A DNA stretch of 64,000 bases, taken from assembly GCA_033439795.1 (NCBI GenBank), contig JAUTDP010000006.1, positions 1,488,001-1,552,000 on the forward strand, written 5' to 3'. This DNA is from Sordaria brevicollis (taxonomy: Eukaryota; Ascomycota; Sordariomycetes; Sordariales; Sordariaceae). The position numbers and the translations under genes are program-made. Positions 1 to 10,890 of the stretch are shown here, one piece after another (within the stretch, counting starts at the first letter, position 1; every line of letters begins with the position of its first letter). Under the pieces are notes generated by a model. The model saw nothing but the letters and a program-made list of their open reading frames with translations. It was not told the origin of the DNA and ran no database searches.

Positions 1-822
1 GCCTCCATCACTGGCTTCTTCGGCAAGACGCCCCGCGTCGCTATTCTCAGAGAGCAGGGTGTCAACGGCTACGCCGAGATGGCTTTCGCCTTCCGCGCCG
101 CTGGCTTCGACGCCGTCGATGTGCACATGACCGACATCATCAACGGCCGCTCTCTCGCTGACTTCGTTGGTCTCGCCGCCTGCGGTGGCTTCTCGTACGG
201 TGACGTCCTCGGCGCCGGCCAGGGTTGGGCCAAGTCCATCCTCCTGCACGAGAAGGCACGTGCTGAGCTCGAGGCCTTCTTCAACCGCAAGGACACCTTC
301 TCCTTGGGTGTTTGCAACGGCTGCCAGATGCTGTCCCGTCTCCGGTCGCTTATTCCTGGCGCCGAGCACTTCCCCACTTTCGTGCAGAACGCGTCGGCCC
401 AGTTCGAGGCCCGCTACAGCATGGTCAAGATCGAGGAAGGCGAGGCCAGCAAGAACTCGGTCTTCTTCAACGGCATGGGCGGCTCCAGCCTCCCCATCGT
501 CGTCTCCCACGGCGAGGGCCGCGCCGAGTTCGACTCGCAAGCCGACTTCCAGGCGCTCACCGAGCAGGCCGGTATCCCCATCCGCTACGTTGACAACCGC
601 CTCAACGTCACGGAGGAGTACCCCTTCAACCCCAACGGCAGCCCAGCGGGTATTGCTGGTGTGGCCAGCAAGGACGGCCGCGTCCTGGCCATGATGCCTC
701 ATCCTGAGAGAACCATCATGGCTGATGTGACGAGCTATGCTCCTGCTGATCAGCTTGCCCAGTGGGGCGAGTTCGGCCCTTGGTTGAGGATGTTCAGGAG
801 CGCTCGTCGCTGGGTTGGTTAA
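1..822 (+). CDS. ade-6: Phosphoribosylformylglycinamidine synthase (FGAM synthase), C-terminal part
   Basis: This is the last 273 codons of FGAM synthase, which converts FGAR, glutamine and ATP to FGAM in step four of cytosolic purine synthesis. The gene enters from the left edge already in frame (codons begin at base 1), so its start is outside the window. What remains is the class I glutamine amidotransferase domain: the entry strand RVAILREQGVNGYAEM, the loop GGFSYGDVLGAGQGWAKS, the nucleophile motif GVCNGCQML (Cys codon at 313-315) and the HPERTIM motif carrying the catalytic His and Glu near the C terminus. In this family that domain supplies ammonia to the upstream synthetase domain. 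No stop or intron interrupts the segment. It ends in RRWVG followed by TAA, as expected for the large single-chain enzyme. The symbol follows Neurospora usage; the family call is secure. Confidence 0.95.
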   Translation, partial: ASITGFFGKTPRVAILREQGVNGYAEMAFAFRAAGFDAVDVHMTDIINGRSLADFVGLAACGGFSYGDVLGAGQGWAKSILLHEKARAELEAFFNRKDTFSLGVCNGCQMLSRLRSLIPGAEHFPTFVQNASAQFEARYSMVKIEEGEASKNSVFFNGMGGSSLPIVVSHGEGRAEFDSQADFQALTEQAGIPIRYVDNRLNVTEEYPFNPNGSPAGIAGVASKDGRVLAMMPHPERTIMADVTSYAPADQLAQWGEFGPWLRMFRSARRWVG

Positions 823-1343
823 GCGGAGATGTGTTATGAGGTGAGATGAAAACAGATGAGATAAAAAAAAACAGGGACATGCAGAAACGTAAACAGAGAT
901 GATCAACATAAAAAGGGTAATCAAGGATGGGCTGGGAGATTCAACATTTGCGGATTGCGGAGTATGAAGGAAGGGTCGTCACCAGCTGGATGGTTTGATA
1001 TGGGAAAAAAGGCTTGTTTAGGGTTTTGTACATATGGGTGGCAGTCTAAATAGCAAAAATAGGGGCTCGTAGTCTGGACAGACTTTTAAATTTCATGTTA
1101 TATTCGAACTTCACTGTCCACAAACTCTGGGTTCCCGTGAATGGATGTCTGCCATCGGCCATTACTTTTGAATTGTACTATTCCGATTCCAGTCTTTCGA
1201 TAAGGATGCTTAAAACTCAAGATTGGCTTCCATGCCTGCTTTGAAACTCATGCTATGCCAAATGTATTATTATACCTGAGCTAAGCGGGTAAAAAATGCT
1301 GCAAGAATCGTGAACTCATTCATCAACAGTTTCCTCAGCTGTT
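823..1343. other. Convergent intergenic region
   Basis: The 3' flanks of the FGAM synthase gene and the convergent Sgt2 gene meet here. The stretch is AT-rich with A-runs (for example around 863-872) that fit mRNA 3' ends. I see no coding potential or RNA gene. Confidence 0.6.
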
Positions 1344-2569
1344 TTACCTTCCACCGTTACCACCGGCACCATCAGCACCGCCGCCACCCATGAAGGAGCG
1401 GGCCCTATCACATTTGTTAGCATCCTCAAGATTTGTACTCGAAAAATGTTGGCAAACTCACAAGTCAGCAATGTTGGGGTCGTTCATCAAGGACGACATA
1501 TCGGGGAGACCGCCACCACCCTGGAACTGGTTGGCCATGTCCCTGAGACGGGGGTTGTTCATAAGGTTCGCCATCATATCAGGGTTGCTCATCAAGTTCT
1601 GAGCCATCTGAGCAAACATGGGGTTGCTCATGATAGATCCCAAGTCAGGCATGCCACCACCACCACCGGCACCACGGCCAGCACCACCAGCACCACCACC
1701 ACCGAACATACCAGCCAAGCTGCTCAAATCAGGCAAGCCACCGGCACCAGCACCAGCACCACCGGCACCGCGAGCGGCAGGCGCATCATCTCCAGCAGCC
1801 TCCAGCTCCTCAACCCTCCTCTTGGCAGTCTCATACCCCTTCTTCATCGCCTCACTGCCACCATTACCCTCATACTCGATTCCCTTCTGATACGCCTCCA
1901 TGGCGCCCTTGGCGTCGCCGAGCGCGAAGCGCGCCAGGCCCAGGCGGCTCCACGCCTTGGTGTACTTGGGATCAATAGCGACGGCGGCCTCGGCGTCGGC
2001 GCGGGCCTTTTCGTGGTCGCGAGCTGCAGAGTGGGCGGCGGCGCGGTTGGACAGGTACACGGCGTTGGAGGGGTTGAGAGTCAGGGCCTGGGTGTAGAAG
2101 TCGATGGCTGTGGGATAGTCCTTTTGCGCCATGGCGGCGTTGCCCTTGGACTTGAGGGACTCGGCTTGTTTCTTGTCTTCTTCGGTGGGGCCGGCATTGC
2201 TGCTGCTGCTGGGGGCGGAAGAGGAGGCAGAGGTGGAAGAAGAGGCGGCGGCGGGCTTGGTGGCCTTGAGCTTCTCGTAGACGGAGTAGATCTGGAGGAG
2301 GTTCTGGGAACCGATGGCCTCGGAAACGGCCGCCTTGTCGGTGGGATCGACGCCAAAGGCCTCGCCGATGCAATTGACGGCGATGTCGACGTTGTCCTTG
2401 TCGTCGGCCTGGAGGGTGCCGTCGGTCAGGGAGGTGTTGAGAAAGTCGCAGATGGCGAGCGCGAGGCGCTGCTTTGATGTCGTCTGTTTGTGCGAAAAAA
2501 AGAGGGGAATGAATGGTTAGCTTTCAGTTTTAGAGCATGGGGAGGCCCGGTTTTGATTTGGCATACCAT
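1344..2569 (-). CDS. sgt2: Small glutamine-rich TPR co-chaperone, Sgt2/SGTA type
   Basis: The protein is a predicted cytosolic co-chaperone that in other eukaryotes hands tail-anchored proteins from Hsp70 to the GET/TRC pathway. Three exons join in frame to give 361 residues: 2569-2567 (the ATG alone), 2483-1462 and 1404-1344. Introns are 2484-2566 (GTATGC..CAG, branch-like GCTAAC) and 1405-1461 (GTGAGT..TAG, branch-like GCTAAC). The N terminus reads MTTSKQRLALAICDFLN, the typical SGTA dimerisation segment. A Ser/Ala linker is followed by three TPR repeats, recognisable from SKGNAAMAQKDYPTAIDFY and LSNRAAAHSAARDHEKA. The C terminus is Gly-rich with NP-containing Met/Gln segments (NPMFAQMAQNLMSNPDMM, NNPRLRDMANQF), the substrate-binding type. 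The last exon adds a short Gly-rich tail. The one-codon first exon is unusual but frame and splice signals agree. The gene is convergent with FGAM synthase. Confidence 0.9.
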
Positions 2570-3441
2570 TTTGAATATGTGGTGAGCGGTGGTCTCAACC
2601 TAGGGGTATCTAAAGGGGAGAAAGAAGGAAGAGAGAATAGTAGGTCTTGAAGTTGAAGACAAGTGGATGGGGATCGCGGGCGGTCTGTACAGAATACAGT
2701 ACACACTGGATGGGGGGAAGGGACCCGTGGACGACAGGCACTGAGGGGCTGCAACCGCGGGACGCTTCTAGAATTGGATGGGGCAGTCAACGCCCAGTTC
2801 GCCCACACAGAACCCTGCAGATAAAGGCAACTGCGGGGTTTGGCGGTTAGCTTGAGATCGTACAAGAAATTGGCGGTTACGGTTTATGAAGGCACGGTCA
2901 CGCGCCATGAGAGCAGCTTTAAACTGTACATATTCCTAGCCGAAACCCGAACCCTTGGGGTCCCGATGCGCATCCAGTGCCGTTTGGTGGACCGTCGCTG
3001 ATGTCACGCATGTGCTTCATCGAATGCATAACTCTTTCCCTTTGACAGTCGCGGTCGCGATCGCGGTTGGCAACGTCTAGCTTGTCAACAGCACCATTTA
3101 CTCTTAACATCCGGCATTGACTTAGGAGTTTTCGGTAAGGCGCTTTTATGATTCCTTTTAGTTAAACAGCGCAGCTGCTTCCCGTAAGCTGTCAGCTCAT
3201 ACACTAGCTCATATAAACCTGGCTCTTCCTCCCGAGTTTCCTGGTCATCCCAAACCATACCCAGTCTGCTGACCTTCGCCAACAGTCATTAACAAGCCTT
3301 CGTCATCGACAGACCTTTTGCAATATTCCCAGCTGCGATATCAATCACAACCATATACGAGCCATATCGACTGTGCCCAAGACTACGACATTGAGTACCG
3401 CTACCGAACTCCCCGATCCTCGCACCCGATCGCTTTCCACG
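2570..3441. other. Divergent promoter region between sgt2 and the RING-CH gene
   Basis: These 872 bases carry both upstream regions. The left part holds CT/GA-rich leader sequence for the minus-strand gene. A small palindromic GC cluster (TCGCGGTCGCGATCGCGG, 3049-3066) lies in the middle. No coding potential stands out. In-frame codons upstream of 3442 on the plus strand contain no ATG (only GTG at 3373), which supports the start at 3442. Confidence 0.5.
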
Positions 3442-5146
3442 ATGGCGACGCCAGGCACCAGCTCACGGCCCACCTCGAACGCAGCGCCGGGTCCCCTCAG
3501 GCGTTCGGATACAGATGGCGTTAGGCAATGCAGCATTTGTTTCGAGGACGAGGGAGAGTACACCAGAGAACCGGTCGTCAAGCCTTGTACATGCAGTCTT
3601 CCAGTCCACGAGTCATGCCTGCTGCGTTGGTATCTACAACAAGAGCAGCCGAAGAGCGGTAGTGAAGGCGCGAGCCCGAAATGCCCACAATGCAGGGCAC
3701 CCTTTGAAATCGAGGAGCCCTTTGACCTCGCCGTGGCTTTGCGCACGACGATACACACCAAGTTCAGCGAGGTGTCGCCCTTGATCATGGGGTTTGTGGT
3801 GCTGGGCGGCTCCCTGGCCAGTTCTGCCACGTACGGTGTTGTTGCTACCTCGGCCTTTGGCGGCTACAAGAGGGCGCTCAACTGGCTAGGGCGTGACCCC
3901 ATTTATGGTTGGAGTGATGCCGTTCCTGGAGGGAGAATTAGGCAGGTGGGAATAATGATGGGTAAACTGTGGCTCATGTCCAGTATTGCTCCCATGCTCG
4001 TCTTCGTTCGAGCAATGCCGTACCTGGCCGGCGTCTTGACTTTACCGTACAATATTATGGTATGTCTGCCTTGCTCTGCTTTTGAGAATATGGAGACTTG
4101 CTTACCATTCTCTCTCGTCCCAACAGATCGGTCTGAGACTCATAACCAAACACAATGATGTCCCAAAATGGCCGCCCTCATTTAACTGGGCACTCCTCGC
4201 GATGCCTTATGTGCAACTGGGCTATAGAAGGTTCTACGACTACTGGCTTGCGCCGATTGAGAGACGCCTCGACGTTGCTATGCGAACTGGGGAATATGAC
4301 CTACAATCTGAAGTCGAAACCAACAATAACGGACAAGCTAGAGACCGCTTCTTGTTGTCCAACCTATTTGACCTGGCCCGCACCGCTTGGGTCGTTATTA
4401 GTAACACGACCGATGAGAGCGCAGCTGAAATAGACTTGAGAATCGAAATTGGCGGTAATGACACCGACGAGACCACTAATGATGATGACGCCGGCTCGCC
4501 GCAACAAATCGACGGTAGTTACTTCGAACTGGACGCTCCGCTGATGCGGGAACTACTAGATGGTGATGAAGCTACCGGTATTCTTGCAGAAGCGACGGAC
4601 CAAGTCTGGGAAGTCCCATTCCCAGAGCCAAGTCCAGAGCCACCTCGAGCAGCACCAGCACCAGCACCAGCACCAGCACCAGCGCCAGCCGCAACACATC
4701 AGCACGCAGCACAAAACAACAACACAAACGCCGACGACAACAACAGAGACCGCGAACCCGTCGAACTCACCTCCTTCACCTTCACCGGTGTAATTGAAAG
4801 CACGGTCACCTCCCTCCTCTTCCCGTTCATTTCCTACGGCATGGGCGAGCTCATCCGCCTTGCTTTGCCGACATCATGGATTGGGCCACCCGGGAAACCC
4901 TTTGTCAGATTTGATTGGGATGAAAAGAGATTCACGATGCTTTGGCCGACGCCCACCGGCCTGCTGCAGCAGCGCTGGGGCCGCAGCTTGGCGGGCGGGT
5001 GTCTGTTTGTGGTGATCAGGGACGTGTTTGAGCTGTATGCCAAGTACAGGAAGGTGCAGGTGATGAAGGGACGGAGGGTCGTCAGGAGGAGACAGGAGGA
5101 ACACCGATCTCAGAACAGGAATGGCGCTGGTAGCCAGTCAGGCTAG
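3442..5146 (+). CDS. RING-CH (MARCH-type) membrane E3 ubiquitin ligase
   Basis: Two exons, 3442-4059 and 4127-5146, join in phase 0 across a 67-bp intron (GTATGT..CAG) to give 545 residues. An N-terminal RING-CH domain reads QCSICFEDEGEYTREP, then KPCTC, HESCLLRW and KCPQCRAPF, the C4HC3 zinc pattern that separates MARCH/Doa10-type ligases from classical RINGs. Hydrophobic stretches follow (LIMGFVVLGGSLASSATYGVVA, near MLVFVRAMPYLAGVLTLPYNIM and, late in the protein, VTSLLFPFISYGMGELIRLAL), so it is probably embedded in an internal membrane. A disordered acidic stretch and an Ala-Pro repeat (about 4650-4690, CAGCAC units) lie between the membrane regions. Family knowledge supports transfer of ubiquitin to membrane proteins; the substrate and organelle cannot be read from the sequence. 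The ATG at 3442 is the first in frame. Confidence 0.82.
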
Positions 5147-5693
5147 GTTTCTGAATATGATGATACAGCTGGTAGCACCAGGACTACTTCTGGGATGGTG
5201 CGGAGGGTAATCACGCTGGCTAGCAGGATAAGGGAATTTGTAACATGCTGGCAAGTTGAGATTGCACTGGACAGCGAATCAAGGTTGGTATGGTGAGGAC
5301 TTGGGTGTGCATTACATGGTTCCGGAGTTTTCCTTTTCTTCCTCTTTTTTTCTTTTGTTATTTCTTTCGACGATTCTTATTTTTTTTTATTCTTCTGGTG
5401 AGACTGGTGATTGGGATTCACATAGCGTTTTGAGTGTGCATATTACCGGATTGTATGAGGAAGAAGCACTGGTGACAGATAGCTAACTCAAGTTGTCGAG
5501 AGACATCTTCAGCGGTAAATTTTACTCTAGGAAAATTGACTACCGGTAGACTCAACTTACACAGCTTTCTGCTTTTCGCCCATTTCCAAGTCACAGCCAT
5601 TGTGCGTGTTTAACTGGTTTCATTATTCCGTATTATGCTGACTTCAACCAGAGGTACATACGCCTCATAACATAAGCCCCTATTTACAGCCCA
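5147..5693. other. Convergent intergenic region
   Basis: This is the 3' flank shared by the RING-CH gene and galactokinase. It contains a T-rich stretch (about 5335-5395). I see no gene or RNA in it. Confidence 0.5.
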
Positions 5694-7327
5694 TCAAGCC
5701 AAACCTCCCTTCCCACCCAAATACAGGGCACTTCCCACACCAGGCTTACTAACCACCACGGCTCCCTGCTTCTGCTCCTCGGTCAGCTCCAACTTGCTAT
5801 AATACTCCTTCTCAAGAGCCTCCTTGACAGCATCCACCTTATCAGCCGGCACAAGATGCACACTACACCCGCCCCATCCAGCACCCGTCAACCGACTCCC
5901 GTAACTACCCGCCTTCCTCGCAATCGCGCAGATCCGATCAATCTCCTCGCATGAGCACTCGTAGACTTCCCTGCACGAGCCTTGTGTCTCGTTGAGTAGA
6001 GCTCCCAGTTGAGAGTTGAACTCATCCCCCTTTTCTGCTTTAGAGCAAGAGTTCTCGAGCAGATCCATGAATTTCAAAACGCGCAACGCTTCGCTAAAGA
6101 CGTGAATAGCTCGCTGGCGCAACTTGAACCTTTCTGCCCTGACTGGGAAGCGGGAAGTGAATTTCTTGTCGAGCTCGTCGGTTGATGAGAGACCGAGGAC
6201 AGTGGAGATTTGCTCGCGGGTGTATCCTTCTTCCTTGGTGAGGGTTTGCTTTGTGAGCTTAAGCAGCTCTTCCAGTTGGTCAGAGACGGATTTGCGCGAG
6301 GTAGTGGAAGAGTTGTGTTCTTGAAGGGTAAAGTAGGTTTCGTGGAACCCGTGCAAGGAAACACCAAGGGGTGAGGCGTCCCCTGGCAGGAGGGTGCCGG
6401 GTGGATTGAGGACCGCGTTGAGGTAGACGGCTGCTAGAGAACATTCTACGACGCGAAGGTTGTAGTGGATGGGGCCCGTGACGAACTTGTCGGCTGTGAC
6501 GAAGGATTGGGCGATTAGGAAGGTGAGCTCTGGGGAGGTTGGAGGGAAGGAGACGGGCCGGGCGAGGAGGGTGGGTGTGAAGGAGACGAAGAGGGCGGAA
6601 CCGCGCTCGGAGAAGACGGAGGCTGATTGATCCATTCTGTGATATTGTTAGATGTATAAGATTGGAGGGGGGAAATAGAAAATGGAAAGACATACCCTCC
6701 AGAGTTGACACCAACAGCCCTCTCACTGACAATGGCCAGCTCCGTCAACTCCTTCTTGTCAACCGTCTGCTCGCCATTGGCCGCCATGACAGCCAGAGCA
6801 CTAGCCGTCACGAAAGCAGCACTTGAACTAAGTCCTCCGCCAGCAGGCACAGTACCGTCCATGAGAATCTGCATGCTCTTGGGTTTAAAATCCTGTCCAT
6901 GTTTCTTGCGCAGCAGCTCCAAAGCTCCGCGGAGACCGGACTTGAAGTAGTTGGTCCATTCGTGAACGGTAGAGTCAATATCGACGGAATCGTAGGGAAT
7001 ATCAAACTCGCGCGACTTGAACTTTGAATCCTGCACGTTGGCAATCTGGATACGGAACGTCCCTTCCTTGGGAGCGGGTAGGTGTGTAGAGACGGCGAGG
7101 ATGGCGTCGGCGGTGATGGCCATGGGAAGCACCGAGTACAGGGAGTAGTCGATGTGCTCGCCGATGATGTTTACTCTACCGGGAGAGCGAGAGACGAACT
7201 CGGGCTGGTGACCGTAGGTGGACTCGAACTTGGAGAGGAGGTTGTTCCATCTTTTTGTCTGTGTGGGCAGGGCATCGGGGGTGTAGATGTCCTCGAGGGA
7301 TTTGGCGATGGGGACGGGGCCGGACAT
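5694..7327 (-). CDS. gal1: Galactokinase
   Basis: This GHMP-family kinase phosphorylates galactose at C1, the entry step of the cytosolic Leloir pathway. Exons 7327-6696 and 6636-5694 join through a 59-bp intron (6637-6695, GTATGT..CAG) inside the conserved segment VGVNSGG/MDQSASVF, giving 524 residues, normal for fungal Gal1. The substrate signature GRVNIIGEHIDYSLYSVLPM lies near residues 50-69. The ATP-binding Gly/Ser loop PAGGGLSSSAAF is near 160-171, and the C-terminal GHMP motif is TGAGWGGCSVHLVP. An in-frame TTG lies 15 codons upstream, but the ATG of MSGPVPIAK is the natural start. No epimerase or uridylyltransferase gene is adjacent, so the pathway is not clustered here. The gene is divergent from the TTI2-like gene across 1.27 kb. 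Confidence 0.95.
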
Positions 7328-8600
7328 TGTGATGGCTGGTTTTTGGGGGTATCTGGGAATTGGACCGGCCAAGTGAGGACGTCAAAGAGAAAGTTGAAAT
7401 ATGAAAGAGGAAGAAGGATACGGTGATGAAAAGGAAACTCTAGAGGTAGCTTGGTTGGAGTAAGTTGCCCCGCGGTTTCCAGGTACGAGCTGCCCCGCAC
7501 TTCCGTCACTTACAAGGCCCTCTACAGCGACCAGGGCAGCGGGTAATTGAACGTGAATGGGGTTGCGAGATGGGGTTCGGTGGAGTTTACTCCGGGGTCA
7601 CTGTCTGTTTTGGGTAGTTTCTTTATCAGGATAGACACTGCGATGTTTCATGACCGAGGGATGAGGACGCTGAAGAAATCCGGTCGTTTTTCTAATCGGT
7701 TTGAAAACGTGTGAGCATAGGTGAGTTTCAGTCCTTGGAGAGAGAAGTGAAGGTAACTGAGCCCCAGAAAGAGGGACACCGGAATCACGAGATTGTTAGA
7801 CAGAAGCTTGGGATGAACATAAGGTATTGAGCAACTTGAGTTCTCTCCAATGATTTGCGCGGCTAGAGGTACAGAAAGGTAGAGGTAGGTACACAACATG
7901 GAGCACCTCTTGGTCACGCGGGGCCCCAGAATCTCTCCCAGCTTTTTAGCCCCGAGCAATTGGCCGATCTCCAGATTCTTGTTTGATGCTCTTTATTGTT
8001 TTTTGGAGTCTTTCCCGAGGTATCGGGGAAAACATTTTTGCGCCATGTCTGATCATATGAACGTCCTCGTCGTGTTGAAGATGGAACTTTTTTGAACGAG
8101 ACCCCCCAGCTTTGTGATGTCCAGGACTCCAGGGGATGGTGGTTGGAGACGGGATTTGGGGTAGTTACAGGGCACTCTATTTCACGCTGAATCGGAGGGC
8201 ATTCCGAACTCACACTGTGAGATACTGTACGTACGAATGCTGGAGGTAGGGAGGGGACTTGTTTCAAGATACGTATGAACATGCATCTCAGTGTCGACTT
8301 GGGAAAATAGTATGAAGGAATTCGATGGCAGCTCGAGAGGTTTGAAATCAATTCAACACGAGGTTGGCGGCCTTTAACAGTCAATGAGAAGTAGAGGTAC
8401 AAAACGAAGCCGACATGTCAACTTCAAGGCCGTCATCGAGGGCCATAATTAACTGTGTGGAGCTCCAGGGTCGCACTGTCCCTTGCAGCTTCACTTGCTT
8501 CGAGCTTCAAACCGTGCCAAGCTATCGAAACTCAACCTCGAACTCATCTCATCAACGCACTCCAGAGTTCACGACACAGCACGCGTGAAACTTTGTGAAA
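7328..8600. other. Divergent upstream region, galactokinase / TTI2-like gene
   Basis: The 1.27-kb spacer serves two divergently transcribed genes. Several short open frames are present, but none has an ATG, codon bias or splice pattern that I can defend. No recognisable binding-site cluster was seen. Confidence 0.5.
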
Positions 8601-10469
8601 ATGCCACCCTACGATACAAAGTGGTTCGACTCTCTAGTCGCAGCAGCAGGATCTGTTCTTACAGAGAATCCGTCCATCTCAACAGAAGAAGCCTGCCAAA
8701 AGCTACTCCAGTCCAGTAGTGAGTCCTCCACCTATGTCACTACCACAATGAAGACCCATACTGATAATGAAACCAGATGTTCCCGAAGAGTTCACATTCA
8801 GACAGCTCATGGGATCAGCCGGTCGATATCTCTGCAAGAACTTCCTCACCCGCACACCCAAGTCCCACACCCGGCCTCACTTTACCCTCGCAATCCTCGC
8901 CTGTCTCACCGACAGCTCCCGAATCGGGCCCGAACACGACTCAAACAGCGCCAGCGAGGAGAGTTCGGAAAATGAAGACAACGAGGGGGACAGAACCCTC
9001 TCATCAGGAACCCGCCTCTTTCGGACCGTAGCACAAGCCATCTCCCCCGTCCTTCTCAAACCCAACCACGGGCCAGATGACCTCGACGACTCTGCCGTTA
9101 GCCAACAACTCCGTTCCGAGCACATCAAGCAATGTCTAGCTGCCGCCGACGCGGCCTTCAAGATCTTTGAGCTCCTCACCTCGAGTGATCCAGACCTTGT
9201 CGACAACGACATCCTCCTCACGCTCATCTCTTACACCAACCCCAGCGAAGGATGGACGACTCCCGAACTGGCAGCCCGCGCCACGCTGCTTCTCCAGGAA
9301 CACTTCGCCTCCAAACCTGCTGAGGAATCAAAACAAGACTTCATAACATCCCACATCTTGCAATTCTACCTCCGCCCCCTCTTCTCCCGCTCTTCTCCCA
9401 CCAACGTCACCCCCTCCGGGCGTCCATCCGCTTACCAAAACCCCGACGCCCGCCCCTCCGGCTTGCCCGATGACTCAAGCGTGACAAAACCATGGAAGTT
9501 CGTCGACTTGCGCGCTGTTACGGTGTTCGAGTGGGCTGTGTCGGAAGCGGATGAGGAAACGACGGTTACCAAGTCCTGGCCGCTTTTTATCCCGGTGCTG
9601 TTGACGTTGGCGGATGATAATTCTGCTTATGTCAGGAAGAGAGGGCTGGTTATTTTGAACAAGTTTTTGGACAAGTTTCCGAGCAAGATTCTGAATGAGA
9701 CGGGACTGAACAAAGTCTTCGAGGACACGGTATTGCCTACGTTCAGTTACCTTCCCAGTATCACGCCAGAGGAGGAATCAGTGGAGCTGTTGGGGCCTGC
9801 CTATGCGGCCTTGAGATGTTTAGCTGGGAAGCTGCCGGCTGAGAAGAAGAACAAGTTGCTCGATAGAGTGATGAGAGAGGGAATCTTGCTGGGTTACTTC
9901 CATGCCAAGGAGTACGTCAGGATTGCGGATGTTCTGTGTCACGAGCTGGGAGAGCTGTTGGTACAAATGGGAGTGAACAGCGTGAAACATCTCAAGGTAA
10001 GTTGTACTCGCGTTGCTAACGATGCAGGAGCTGAAAAGGAGAAAACGGAAACAAATATGCTAACCATACCAATCATGAAACTTCGTTACAGGACATTATC
10101 CCCATGCTCTCGAGAATCTTAACCGACCCTTTCGCCTCACTCCATCCACCAACCCTCCTATCAGCTATCAAGGCCCTTCAAGCTGCTCTTGCAACTTGTT
10201 GGCCTCGTATTCCCAACTCGCCTTGGCAGGACGAGATCATCAACGCTCTAGTACTCTGCTGGCTCAATCTGGACGCCTCTAGCTCATCAAAAGACAACAT
10301 TCCGACAATTAGACAGGCACTCGTCGTCACAGCCGACGCACTATCCGCTGTCCTTGCTGCAGAGGTAGAGGAGGGTAAACCGCCAATCAACCTCTCCGAA
10401 GTCGTCGCACCAATAGTGGCGAAAGAGCCCTCTCTTTCCCAGCTGTTCTCTGCGGCGTCGAACGAGTGA
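8601..10469 (+). CDS. tti2: TTI2-like HEAT-repeat protein (Tel2-Tti1-Tti2 complex)
   Basis: Three exons, 8601-8718, 8777-9996 and 10092-10469, join in frame across introns of 58 bp (GTGAGT..CAG) and 95 bp (GTAAGT..CAG), giving 571 residues. The sequence is helical and repeat-like with no catalytic motif. The best marker is a HEAT-type unit, SAYVRKRGLVILNKFLDKFP, and the segment AEKKNKLLDRVMREGILLGYFHAKEYVRIADVLCHELGELL, which resemble the DUF2454/Tti2 family. Tti2 works with Tel2 and Tti1 as an Hsp90-linked chaperone that matures PIKK kinases (Tor, ATM/ATR types). The assignment rests on overall pattern and length rather than a diagnostic motif, so a different HEAT protein remains possible. 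The third exon ends in SLSQLFSAASNE. It is convergent with the Fig4 gene. Confidence 0.68.
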
Positions 10470-10890
10470 CAGGACTAGAGTCATACAGACGTTGAAGCCG
10501 AGTTCTCTCCCTGCCTCGAGATTGTGGGCGACCTCGCCCAGCAGTTTCGCCTTGAGCTTTACTGTCGCGACCACGTCTTTTGGAAGAGCCCTCTCCATTT
10601 CCAACATCATCATAATCATCATCATCATCATCATCATCAGCCCCATCCATACAACAACCCCTTCCCACACCACCCATGGTCAACACCCTCCTCGCCTCAC
10701 TCGGCGAAACCACCACCATGACGACCGACGACGCCCTTCTCTTTCCACCATTCTTATCACTACCTCTACTACTCTCATCAACATCCTTGCTTTTCACCAG
10801 ATACCCACCCCGCGCCGTCGTAGTATTATGTTTGTTGCAAGTCTCCCCTTCATCATCAGGCCCTCCTCCGACATGTGCAACCAAGGGCTC
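10470..10890. other. Convergent intergenic region with a CAT repeat
   Basis: The 3' flanks of the TTI2-like gene and of Fig4 share 421 bases. The only structure seen is the trinucleotide repeat at 10605-10638. Open frames across the repeat (poly-Ile, poly-His and poly-Met/Asp in different frames) are repeat artefacts. Confidence 0.5.
10605..10638. repeat. CAT/ATC trinucleotide microsatellite
   Basis: About eleven CAT units with one interruption (CATAAT) lie in the 3' intergenic spacer. It is noncoding by context and probably length-variable between strains. Confidence 0.9.

Noticed and set aside
1446..2477. 343-codon plus-strand frame opposite Sgt2
   Set aside because: It mirrors the Gly/Met/Asn-rich codons of Sgt2 and vanishes at the introns; no homology pattern.
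3049..3066. Palindromic TCGCGGTCGCGATCGCGG in the sgt2 upstream region
   Set aside because: Short GC palindromes are common in such promoters and no second copy or known factor site supports a function.
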